A stretch of DNA of 13,509 nt from Candidatus Gastranaerophilales bacterium (GTDB lineage: Bacteria > Cyanobacteriota > Vampirovibrionia > Gastranaerophilales > JAQUYY01), in NCBI GenBank assembly GCA_028691575.1, contig JAQUYY010000028.1, positions 1-13,509 of the forward strand, given 5' to 3'. Every line of letters starts with the position of its first letter. Position 1 is the first letter of the stretch. Shown here one piece after another: positions 6,003 through 12,517 of the stretch. The position numbers and the translations under genes were made by a program. The notes below the pieces were generated by a model. It saw only the letters and a program-made list of their open reading frames with translations, did no database searches and was not told the DNA's origin.

Positions 6003-6788
6003 CTATTTATTTATCTTTCTGAAAAAATTTTTAATATTATCTGAAACTTTAATGTTTTGAACCGATAAGTTAAATTTATTCATATCAGCTAATAAATTTT
6101 GCTGAGTATCTAATTTTTCAGCAGAAGTCATATCTTGTACGATTTCATTTTTAAGCGTTTTAGTAAATTTTGATCCCTTTTCTAATTTTAAAATCAAATC
6201 ATCTAAACTATTGGTCGGAATATTATATTTAGTTAAAATTTCTGTGGAAGTTTTTCCATACGGAAACTTGTATAACCATTTAAATGTGGTTTTATCCTTC
6301 TCTGAAATGGAAATCACTCCATATTGGTGAGGAACATACATTATGTCATTTTTGTACGGACTATGGCTTAGTCCAAGAGCATGACCTATTTCATGAATTA
6401 TTGTATGCCTTACCTCACTAATATCTTGATATTGAGCATGAATTACTCCGTCTGATAATCCTATTTGCACTTCAGCAGAGTATAACCTACCTATTTTATC
6501 ATAATTAAAATTACAATTTCCTAAAGAAGTTCTGTCTACTCTTCGCCAGTCAATGTTTATCTGGGATTCATTGAGAGAAGGAACTATTTTATAAGTAAAT
6601 TTGCCATCAGATGCATGCTGCCAAATATTAAAAGCATCAATAATAAGTTGCTTATATTTATACTCATCCTGCTTGCTTTTGTACCAGCGAAAAGGTGCTA
6701 TATAAACGGCTAAAGGCATACAACTTTCCGGCCATCTGATGATTTGCCCATTTTTTAAGCAGTTATCAACATAAGATATTTTTTGCAT
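6003..6788 (-). CDS. Matrixin-like (M10-type) zinc metalloprotease
   Basis: This 261-residue protein contains the full metzincin signature HEIGHALGLSH (132-142): zinc ligands His132, His136 and His142, catalytic Glu133. The Met-turn follows at DIMYV (148-152, Met150). The preceding segment has the fold of the matrixin catalytic domain, with AFNIWQHAS (52-60) and INIDW (77-81). It would hydrolyse peptide bonds. The N-terminus (MQKISYVDNCLKNG) shows neither a signal peptide nor a cysteine-switch propeptide, unusual because matrixins are usually secreted. The C-terminal 85 residues are helical, charged and unrecognised. GAGGT stands a few bases before the ATG. It is the first gene of a two-gene operon with carbonic anhydrase and is divergent from ebfC. 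Confidence 0.85.
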   Translation of the reverse strand: MQKISYVDNCLKNGQIIRWPESCMPLAVYIAPFRWYKSKQDEYKYKQLIIDAFNIWQHASDGKFTYKIVPSLNESQINIDWRRVDRTSLGNCNFNYDKIGRLYSAEVQIGLSDGVIHAQYQDISEVRHTIIHEIGHALGLSHSPYKNDIMYVPHQYGVISISEKDKTTFKWLYKFPYGKTSTEILTKYNIPTNSLDDLILKLEKGSKFTKTLKNEIVQDMTSAEKLDTQQNLLADMNKFNLSVQNIKVSDNIKNFFRKINK

Positions 6789-6865
6789 TTTTACCTCGTT
6801 CTATATATTTTATAACACTCTTGAAAATTGTACACTTTTTTAACTAAAATGTTTAAGATATACTA

Positions 6866-6876
6866 TATAATATAAT
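6866..6876 (+). promoter_or_regulatory. Putative -10 element(s) for ebfC-recR
   Basis: Two overlapping TATAAT hexamers (6866-6871 and 6871-6876) occur 20-25 bases before the ebfC start, in the gap to the divergent protease gene. No good -35 was found, and the resulting leader would be very short. Confidence 0.35.
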
Positions 6877-6895
6877 TAAGGAGAGGAGATAAACA

Positions 6896-7240
6896 ATGTT
6901 TAATATGCAAAAAATGTTAAAACAAGCTCAACAAATGCAAAAAAAAATGGGTGATGTTCAAGAAGAATTAGCGAATATTGAAGTAGAAGGCATCGCAGGT
7001 GCCGGTGTTGTCAATGTTAAGGTGAATGCTAAAAATGAATTCATTTCTATTAAAATAAAACCTGAAGCAATTAATCCTGAAAATCCTTCTGAAGTTGATG
7101 AAGATACAATCGAAATGCTTGAAGATTTGATTACAAGTGCGATAAAAGACGCAAACAGCAAAGCTGATAAGATTTCTGAATCTAAAATGTCAGCACTAAC
7201 CGGTGGCATGAATATTCCGGGCATGCCCGGCATGTTTTAG
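6896..7240 (+). CDS. ebfC: YbaB/EbfC family nucleoid-associated protein
   Basis: This 114-residue protein has the family's length and pattern. The N-terminal helix is rich in Met/Gln/Lys (MLKQAQQMQKKMGDVQEELA, 7-26). The central beta sheet has the typical glycine-rich turn GIAGAGVVNVKVNAK, and the C-terminal helix ends in a Gly/Met/Pro tail (GGMNIPGMPGMF). Members form dimers that bind DNA and affect nucleoid organisation and possibly repair. A strong AGGAGAGGAG lies upstream; the start MFNMQKM could be Met1 or Met4, and I keep Met1 because of spacing. It is 12 bases ahead of recR, the common ybaB-recR pair; dnaX, often upstream in other bacteria, is not here. Confidence 0.95.
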   Translation: MFNMQKMLKQAQQMQKKMGDVQEELANIEVEGIAGAGVVNVKVNAKNEFISIKIKPEAINPENPSEVDEDTIEMLEDLITSAIKDANSKADKISESKMSALTGGMNIPGMPGMF

Positions 7241-7252
7241 AAGGATTTTTTA

Positions 7253-7852
7253 ATGCAATATTCAAAACCCCTTGCTAAATTAATTGAACAATTTCAGAGA
7301 TTTCCCGGAGTTGGTCCTAAATCTGCACAAAGAATGGCTTTTTTCTTACTAAAAATGCCCGAAAACCATGTAAAAACATTTACTGATATCATTATTGAGG
7401 CAAAAGAAAAAATAAAATATTGTACAACATGCTTTAATATGAGCAGCCAATCACCTTGTGAAATTTGCACAGCTTCTAATAGAGATGTTCATACAATATG
7501 TGTTGTTGCTGAAACAAAAGATTTGATTGCGATTGAGAGAACAAATGAGTATAAAGGCAAATATCATGTACTTCAAGGGCTTATTTCTCCACTTGACGGC
7601 ATTGGTCCCGAAGAAATTCGCATAAAAGAATTATTAGAAAGAGCGACAAATCCTGAGATTTCAGAAGTCATTCTGGCATTAAATCCTTCTGTGGAAGGTG
7701 AAACGACAAGTTTATATATTTCTAAATTATTAAAACCTTTTAATATAAAAATCACTCGAATCGCTTTCGGATTGCCTGTTGGCGGCGATTTAGAATATGT
7801 AGATGAACTTACTTTAGCAAAAGCTATTGAAGGTAGGACACAAATGTGTTAA
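7253..7852 (+). CDS. recR: Recombination mediator protein RecR
   Basis: At 199 residues this is standard RecR length. A helix-hairpin-helix (FPGVGPKSAQR, 17-27) is followed by a four-cysteine zinc finger (Cys57, Cys60, Cys69, Cys72). Next is a Toprim domain starting around VVAETKD (84-90), and the C-terminal LPVGGDLEYVDELTLAKAIEGR (174-195) is diagnostic. With RecF and RecO it loads RecA on SSB-coated gaps in the cytoplasm. AAGGA precedes the ATG, and the gene is probably transcribed with ebfC. It ends in ordinary fashion before an AT-rich terminator, and I see no odd features. Confidence 0.97.
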   Translation: MQYSKPLAKLIEQFQRFPGVGPKSAQRMAFFLLKMPENHVKTFTDIIIEAKEKIKYCTTCFNMSSQSPCEICTASNRDVHTICVVAETKDLIAIERTNEYKGKYHVLQGLISPLDGIGPEEIRIKELLERATNPEISEVILALNPSVEGETTSLYISKLLKPFNIKITRIAFGLPVGGDLEYVDELTLAKAIEGRTQMC

Positions 7853-7869
7853 AATAATCGGCATAATAT

Positions 7870-7897
7870 AAAAAGTGTAACTTTTACATTTTTTATT
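7870..7897 (+). terminator. Probable intrinsic terminator after recR
   Basis: AAAAAGTGTAA (7870-7880) pairs with TTACATTTTTT (7884-7894) around CTT with one G-U pair, and weaker flanking TAATA/TATTA can extend it. The right arm runs into T's. The stem is AT-rich, but its place 18 bases after the recR stop fits. Confidence 0.55.
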
Positions 7898-8046
7898 ACG
7901 GCAATACACAAAAAAAACGAGGCAGATCAAGCAATTCAGACATAACTATTAAAAATTGTAAATCTTTTATTTAATATGACAAAATTTTTTATGTTTTTCG
8001 TTTAAAGTAATATACATAGTTTTATTAGAATTTTTGAGATTGATAA

Positions 8047-9057
8047 ATGAAACTAACAAATAACTTAAATATAAACGTAAATCCTCCGAGTATATCGCAA
8101 CAACGATTACGAGGAAAGGAAAAGAGCGAAAAAACTATGTCTAATCGTTCGACAGAAACAAGCAAAGATAATATAAAACTGAATAAATCCGCCCAAGTGA
8201 ACTTTGGCGGATTTTTTAGTCCGGCCTCAGGGTTCTTAAAAATGAAAGCTACTAAAATTGGTGGAAACCCAAAGTTTAAAAATTTTGTTGCAAAAGATAA
8301 ATTTAAAGAAACCTTTGAATATATCTCGGACAGCGTAGCAACTGTAGAAACAATGTTAGGTCTTGCAATATCCTTGACTATTAAGCCTTATAGCATAATG
8401 CAAATGAATGGAGAAAAGAAAGACAAAGAAAATGCAGCGGCAAAATGCATGGCATCTGCACTTATTGATCTTGGATTAACAGGAATGTTGGTAGAACCTG
8501 TCAAAAAGAGCTTCATTAGAATTAACAATGTTATTCAAAAAGCAAATGATGATGCACGTTTTGAGGTAGCAAAAAACATTTTAAAACAAAAAAATGACGG
8601 AAGTACTATTGAAAAGAAAATTAACAGTAAACTTGAACAAAACGGAACTGACTTATTTAAAAAAGGCAAAAATATCGTTGAAAAGCTAACAGCAGAAGCT
8701 CGATTAAAAGTGGTAGACGAAATTTTAGAAAACTCCGGTAATGAGGTAAAAGAGTTTATCGATAATTTAAGAACAAATAAACTCAAAACAGCAGGAATTA
8801 TAAATGATAAAACCAAGTATCTTGCTAATCCGGATAATTTTAAAGCATTTAAATATGCAATGACATATGCGCCAAAATTAATAATTACTCCGATTCGAGC
8901 AGCTTTATCTATTTTAATGATACCAATTACCTTAAAAATAGTTTTTGGTGATGATATAAAAGATTATTTTAAACAAAACAAAAAATCTCCGGTTAATTTT
9001 ACCCAAAATAATATGAATAAAAATTTATTCAAAGATTTTATAGGAGCTAAAAAATAA
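8047..9057 (+). CDS. Unknown membrane protein with N-terminal F-x-G tag motif (A)
   Basis: I do not recognise a named family for this 336-residue protein. The first 50 residues are polar, basic and Ser/Asn/Lys-rich, probably unstructured, and end in AQVNFGGFF (49-57). Three hydrophobic segments follow, around 98-119, 131-153 and 275-300. The first two are separated by a charged loop GEKKDKENA, and the last two by a roughly 120-residue helical, highly charged region (160-270), possibly coiled coil. There is no signal peptide. The stop overlaps the start of the next gene by one base (TAATG), so the two are probably translated together. The C-terminal halves of the two resemble each other in layout. 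The ATG lacks a strong Shine-Dalgarno sequence (GAGAT only). The start is supported by the shared MK(L/I) opening with its two neighbours. Confidence 0.8.
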   Translation: MKLTNNLNINVNPPSISQQRLRGKEKSEKTMSNRSTETSKDNIKLNKSAQVNFGGFFSPASGFLKMKATKIGGNPKFKNFVAKDKFKETFEYISDSVATVETMLGLAISLTIKPYSIMQMNGEKKDKENAAAKCMASALIDLGLTGMLVEPVKKSFIRINNVIQKANDDARFEVAKNILKQKNDGSTIEKKINSKLEQNGTDLFKKGKNIVEKLTAEARLKVVDEILENSGNEVKEFIDNLRTNKLKTAGIINDKTKYLANPDNFKAFKYAMTYAPKLIITPIRAALSILMIPITLKIVFGDDIKDYFKQNKKSPVNFTQNNMNKNLFKDFIGAKK

Positions 9058-9779
9058 TGAAATTATTACCTGTTAATAAACAATACAAATATAATAATCA
9101 AGCTCTTAATAAGGTTTCTTTTGAAGGTAAGATCCCTTACTATGCAAAAGAATTTAGCATTTTAGCAGATGAGGTAAAAAGCTTTGATAAATTTTTATTC
9201 AGAGTTGCAGAAATAACAAAAGTAGAAGATTGGACCAAAGCAGCAATAAAAGAAAAAAAAATAAAGCCCGGAGTCATAAAAACTTCATTAAATAATTTTT
9301 TTAACTCTATAAAAAAAATCTTTAATGAAAATGCCGAAATCAAAAAATCAGGTAAGGAAATGGAATCCGGCTACGATAAATTAAAATTCTGGTCACTACC
9401 GGCTACAAGTTTCGCCCTTTCCGGTACACACATGATAACAACTGCAATATCCGATAAAATTCCAAAAGAAGATAAAATGCCACTTATTCTAAATGTAGCA
9501 ACATGTCTAACTATTGCTACAGTAGGTTATTTTACAGTTGACCAAATTATGAAAAAAGGAACAAAGGCTTTTGGTAAATATGTAGAAAATATTTACAAGG
9601 AAAAAGATAAACTTTATAATAAAAAAATTGAAGATGGCATAGATTCACTTGTTAAAATTGTAACGGTTCTTGGTATTTACAAATATGCCTCTGCAGTAGT
9701 AGCCGTTCCTATTGCCGATAAATTAACGAAATTTATTAGAGGAGAAAAAGAACAAAATAACAATTCTTTACAAAAATAG
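9057..9779 (+). CDS. Unknown membrane protein with N-terminal F-x-G tag motif (B)
   Basis: This 240-residue protein begins MKLLPVNKQY and carries NKVSFEGKIPYY at 18-29. A soluble charged section (30-108) follows, then hydrophobic segments at about 112-132, 141-162 and 197-220 and a polar tail. Its pattern of helix, short Lys/Glu/Asp loop (KIPKEDK), helix ending in KK, charged helical section and final helix parallels the upstream protein, suggesting divergent paralogues. The start codon overlaps the previous stop (TAATG), so expression is likely by translational coupling. No catalytic motif is visible. Function is unknown; an inner-membrane role is inferred only from hydrophobicity. Confidence 0.8.
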   Translation: MKLLPVNKQYKYNNQALNKVSFEGKIPYYAKEFSILADEVKSFDKFLFRVAEITKVEDWTKAAIKEKKIKPGVIKTSLNNFFNSIKKIFNENAEIKKSGKEMESGYDKLKFWSLPATSFALSGTHMITTAISDKIPKEDKMPLILNVATCLTIATVGYFTVDQIMKKGTKAFGKYVENIYKEKDKLYNKKIEDGIDSLVKIVTVLGIYKYASAVVAVPIADKLTKFIRGEKEQNNNSLQK

Positions 9780-9788
9780 AATATATAT

Positions 9789-9816
9789 TTGCAAATAGTT
9801 TTTTTACGTATAAAAT
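9789..9816 (+). promoter_or_regulatory. Possible promoter for the 147-residue tagged protein
   Basis: TTGCAA (9789-9794), 16 bases, then TAAAAT (9811-9816), within the 66-base gap ahead of the gene. Such AT-rich matches arise by chance, so the gene may equally be transcribed from upstream. Confidence 0.25.
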
Positions 9817-9845
9817 AAAATAGGTTAGAAAAAAAAGGAAAAAAA

Positions 9846-10289
9846 ATGAAAATATCGCCGGTTAATAATTTAAATTTCAGAAAGAGTAATCTAAAAAGCA
9901 ATCCAAGTTTTGGTGTTATCGCAGACGACAACACAAGAAAAAATTTACTAGAAATGGGGTGTGATAAAAATCTTATAGAAAAAGCCGATAAATATCATAC
10001 AGCCATATTAAACTTGCACTACCAAAAATCCGCTAATGAAAAAGTATCCGCATATGTAGGTATGTTTAAAGAAGCTCGGCACATAGCGGGTAAAATGAAA
10101 TATTTATCTATAAACAATAAAGAAGATTTCCATAATGTCATGGATGAAGCAGCAAAAATTCAAAAAGAAGCAGATAAAATATACTCTTCTCCGGAAGAAT
10201 TTATTAAAAACCATGGTGCTCATAGAAAAGAACATAAGGAAACTAGTAGGGATGGATATGAACCTAATCTTCATACTTACATAGATTAA
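9846..10289 (+). CDS. Unknown soluble protein with N-terminal F-G tag motif (C)
   Basis: This 147-residue protein opens MKISPVNNLNF and has SNPSFGVIADD at 18-28, the same arrangement as in the two preceding genes. The rest is hydrophilic and helical, with no membrane segment and no signal peptide. The central part (KADKYHTAILNLHYQK, then FKEARHIAGKMKYL) looks like a helical bundle, and the tail is rich in His, Glu and Lys. I recognise no enzyme motif. AAGGAA lies six bases before the ATG. It is last in the cluster and ends just before a strong terminator. It could be a soluble partner of the two membrane proteins, or simply another member of a tag-sharing set; the sequence does not decide this. 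Confidence 0.78.
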   Translation: MKISPVNNLNFRKSNLKSNPSFGVIADDNTRKNLLEMGCDKNLIEKADKYHTAILNLHYQKSANEKVSAYVGMFKEARHIAGKMKYLSINNKEDFHNVMDEAAKIQKEADKIYSSPEEFIKNHGAHRKEHKETSRDGYEPNLHTYID

Positions 10290-10306
10290 ATTTAACAAAA
10301 GATTTC

Positions 10307-10340
10307 AAAAAAGCCTCTGATAAAATTGGAGGCTTTTTTT
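10307..10340. terminator. Strong bidirectional intrinsic terminator
   Basis: AAAAAAGCCTC (10307-10317) and GAGGCTTTTTT (10329-10339) form a perfect 11-base stem around an 11-base loop, with a T-run on both strands. It sits between the convergent tagged-protein cluster and fliD and can terminate both. Confidence 0.9.
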
Positions 10341-10353
10341 ATTACTATAAGAC

Positions 10354-12207
10354 CTAAAACATTGATAAGGCACTGGATTGATATTGCAATTGTGCAATTC
10401 TTGTATCCATAGCGGTAAATTGTGCAGTTAGGCGTTGTTTATAGCTTTCTAAATAATCTTCCTGCCTTTCAATAGATTTTTCTATCGAAGAAATTTGGCT
10501 ATTCATTGTATTTTCACGAGTAGCAAAATATCCATACTGCCTATCAAGCTGAGTTTCAACTTTTGTCTCTAAATTCTGCATAATTCCGGTAATTCCCGCA
10601 TTTTTATCACCAATTAGCAATGATCTAACCTGACTAGGGTTTTTCTCCAATGCTTCTAAAAAAGTTGCTTCGTTTAAAGATAAATTTGAAGTTACAAAAC
10701 TTGCGCTTTGCCCTGGATCTCCTGTCGATATACCTATTGAAGCAAGAGAATTATATTGGTCTAAACCGCTAACAGCAGTTGTTGATATGGATCTGATATC
10801 ATTTCTGATACGAACTAATGAATATTCGCCATATAATTCACCATCGGTTCCGGTATTAACATCTACTGCACTAATTAAGCTGTTATAAGTTGAAATCATA
10901 GATTTTACGGCATTAATCAATTCATCTGTATCTTGTTTGACATTAATAGTAACTTTTTCTCCTTCTTTTGTATTGGATGAGCTTATGGCATTAAGTTTAA
11001 TGGTTACACCGTTAATTCCTGTGATATCCTCTGTTATTGTATTTCCGGATGCTTCAATTGTATTGCCGTTAATTTTAACTACGGCATTTTTTCCGAGAGT
11101 TTGTGAACCATCGGCTATATTACCATTTTCATCTGTAAGCCCCATAACTTCAAGGAAATTACTTGTTCCATTTTCCATGTTGATTGTAAGTGCACCGGGA
11201 TTTTTGGCTGTCAAATTCAATTTATTGGTTCTTGCATCAAATCTGACTACAATGCCAGAATCTTCATCTCTATTGATTTCAGCAATTAAGTCACTTAATG
11301 TAGTATTCTCATCAATAGTGAATTCCGCATCTCCAATTTTAAAAGTACCGGTGGTAATTTCTGTTACTAAATTCGTTTGGTTGCCTATAATTTTACCGGA
11401 AGTATTAATTGAAGAAAGAATATTTTCACTTTGAAGATAACCGATATTAGTTGAAGATAAAGGGTCTTCCTCATTATTAGCGTAGGTTTTTATTTGTAAG
11501 ACATTAAAAAAGTTGCTGGTATCGGTTGTTGATCCATATTTAAAATCAGTTACTTTATCATTATCGATCTCTAATTTAAATTTACCGTCAACAATTGATG
11601 CTGTAACTTCACCGTTTTGAGTAAAATCGGCATTTATTGAGTTTATTATATCTTGAAGAGTTGTTTTTTCGGTAATTCCATCATCAAAGTCTTTGCCGTT
11701 TTCATCTTTTTTATCGTAATCATAATCTACATCATTAAAAACACTGTATTCATACTTTTTATTATTGACATAAAAACTGAAAGTACCTTCTGTACCGCTA
11801 TTATTGCCGAGATCAACAATTGCCGTTGAGCCGTCTATGCCTGCTCCGGGGCTGTTGATACTTTGGGCAGTTGAAACCGTAGCCAAACTATTTACAATTA
11901 AATCAATACTTTGAACAGATGCTTTGTTTGTAGTTGTAGCTGTTGCAATAGCATCATCCGTACTGGTTGCAGATCTTCTGCCAAATATATCAAAAGCATC
12001 AATCATGTTTGAATCGGTTAATTTTTCAATAGAAGATCTGAACGATGAAAACTTGGATTCAATAGAATTTAAGCTTGATTGTTGATCTTCTATTGTATAT
12101 TTTTCATTGTAATAACGATCAACAGTTGTTTGCTTAATTGCAACTAACGCTGAAATCCACTCGTCAACCGGTAAACCTGAAGCTACACCACTGAAACTTA
12201 TGCTCAT
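10354..12207 (-). CDS. fliD: Flagellar hook-associated protein 2 (filament cap FliD)
   Basis: FliD caps the growing flagellum outside the cell and helps flagellin subunits fold into the filament. The N-terminus MSISFSGVASGLPVDEWISAL is typical FliD_N, followed by a coiled-coil region. Two flagellin-IN-like segments occur in the middle (around FSFYVNNKKYEYSV and GTFKIGDAEFTI, each followed by a TxxDxIxxIN pattern). The FliD_C region includes NLSLNEATFLEALEKNPSQVRSLL, then a long C-terminal coiled coil ending QLQYQSSALSMF. The start is placed at ATG 12207 (617 residues), because GGAG lies eight bases upstream and homologues begin MSI; a GTG at 12216 would add MVK. It is longer than the E. coli protein (about 470), the extra length being in the variable middle. 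There is no signal peptide, as expected for export by the flagellar type III system. fliS and other flagellar genes are absent from the window. Confidence 0.95.
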   Translation of the reverse strand: MSISFSGVASGLPVDEWISALVAIKQTTVDRYYNEKYTIEDQQSSLNSIESKFSSFRSSIEKLTDSNMIDAFDIFGRRSATSTDDAIATATTTNKASVQSIDLIVNSLATVSTAQSINSPGAGIDGSTAIVDLGNNSGTEGTFSFYVNNKKYEYSVFNDVDYDYDKKDENGKDFDDGITEKTTLQDIINSINADFTQNGEVTASIVDGKFKLEIDNDKVTDFKYGSTTDTSNFFNVLQIKTYANNEEDPLSSTNIGYLQSENILSSINTSGKIIGNQTNLVTEITTGTFKIGDAEFTIDENTTLSDLIAEINRDEDSGIVVRFDARTNKLNLTAKNPGALTINMENGTSNFLEVMGLTDENGNIADGSQTLGKNAVVKINGNTIEASGNTITEDITGINGVTIKLNAISSSNTKEGEKVTINVKQDTDELINAVKSMISTYNSLISAVDVNTGTDGELYGEYSLVRIRNDIRSISTTAVSGLDQYNSLASIGISTGDPGQSASFVTSNLSLNEATFLEALEKNPSQVRSLLIGDKNAGITGIMQNLETKVETQLDRQYGYFATRENTMNSQISSIEKSIERQEDYLESYKQRLTAQFTAMDTRIAQLQYQSSALSMF

Positions 12208-12215
12208 TTTGACCA

Positions 12216-12219
12216 CTCC
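12216..12219 (-). promoter_or_regulatory. fliD: Ribosome binding site deciding the fliD start
   Basis: GGAG on the minus strand sits eight bases before ATG 12207. It would overlap the alternative GTG start at 12216, which has no Shine-Dalgarno sequence of its own. Confidence 0.7.
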
Positions 12220-12250
12220 ATGATCTTAATTTCGTAATCCATTAATTATG

Positions 12251-12270
12251 ATAATAAAAATTTTTATTAT
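12251..12270. repeat. 20-base perfect AT palindrome in the fliD leader
   Basis: ATAATAAAAA followed directly by TTTTTATTAT. It lies between the putative -10 and the fliD start, so it would be transcribed. It may be a regulator site or a weak hairpin; its all-A/T composition makes a chance origin plausible. Confidence 0.4.
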
Positions 12271-12298
12271 TAACATCCTATAATAACATTATTTTACC

Positions 12299-12304
12299 AT
12301 TATA
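12299..12304 (-). promoter_or_regulatory. Putative -10 element of fliD
   Basis: A perfect TATAAT on the minus strand, preceded by GGGG, lies about 92 bases from the fliD ATG. A clear -35 was not found (GTTTAT at 17-base spacing is poor), so promoter class is undetermined. Confidence 0.4.
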
Positions 12305-12442
12305 CCCCTTTTTTGAAAAAAATAAACACATAATATGTTTTTTGCTTCATTTTAAAGAATTTCTATAAATATTGTGAAATATTACTTAATATTTTGTTAT
12401 TTATGTATGAATTTTGTTTTTATCGTTTATTCAAATTAACAT

Positions 12443-12482
12443 ATCAAAAGCAGTCTTTCTAGCCAGAGAGACTGCTTTTGAT
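12443..12482. terminator. Strong hairpin terminator after the FN3-repeat gene
   Basis: ATCAAAAGCAGTCT (12443-12456) pairs perfectly with AGACTGCTTTTGAT (12469-12482), and TTCT/AGAG extends it to 18 pairs around an AGCC loop. It lies 35 bases beyond the stop of the minus-strand FN3 gene. T-rich sequence is strongest on the plus strand (TTTTGATTTTT) but TTTTGAT also occurs on the minus side. Confidence 0.75.
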
Positions 12483-12517
12483 TTTTAGATATAAAATACT
12501 TATATCCGTATAGGCAA

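Larger units (their letters stand above)
12208..12517. other. 310-base regulatory gap between fliD and the FN3-repeat gene
   Basis: No gene is seen. From the FN3 side it holds a strong terminator hairpin, then about 140 bases of very AT-rich sequence, a putative fliD promoter and a 20-base palindrome in the presumed fliD leader. No sigma-28 (TAAA / GCCGATAA) match was found. Confidence 0.6.

Noticed and set aside
10937..11434. 165-codon plus-strand ORF opposite fliD
   Set aside because: fliD is certain in this region; the antisense frame is a composition effect of Thr/Ile/Asn-rich codons.
12208..12216. GTG start for fliD giving MVKMSIS
   Set aside because: The GGAG ribosome site overlaps this codon and is correctly spaced for ATG 12207, and FliD proteins typically start MSI.
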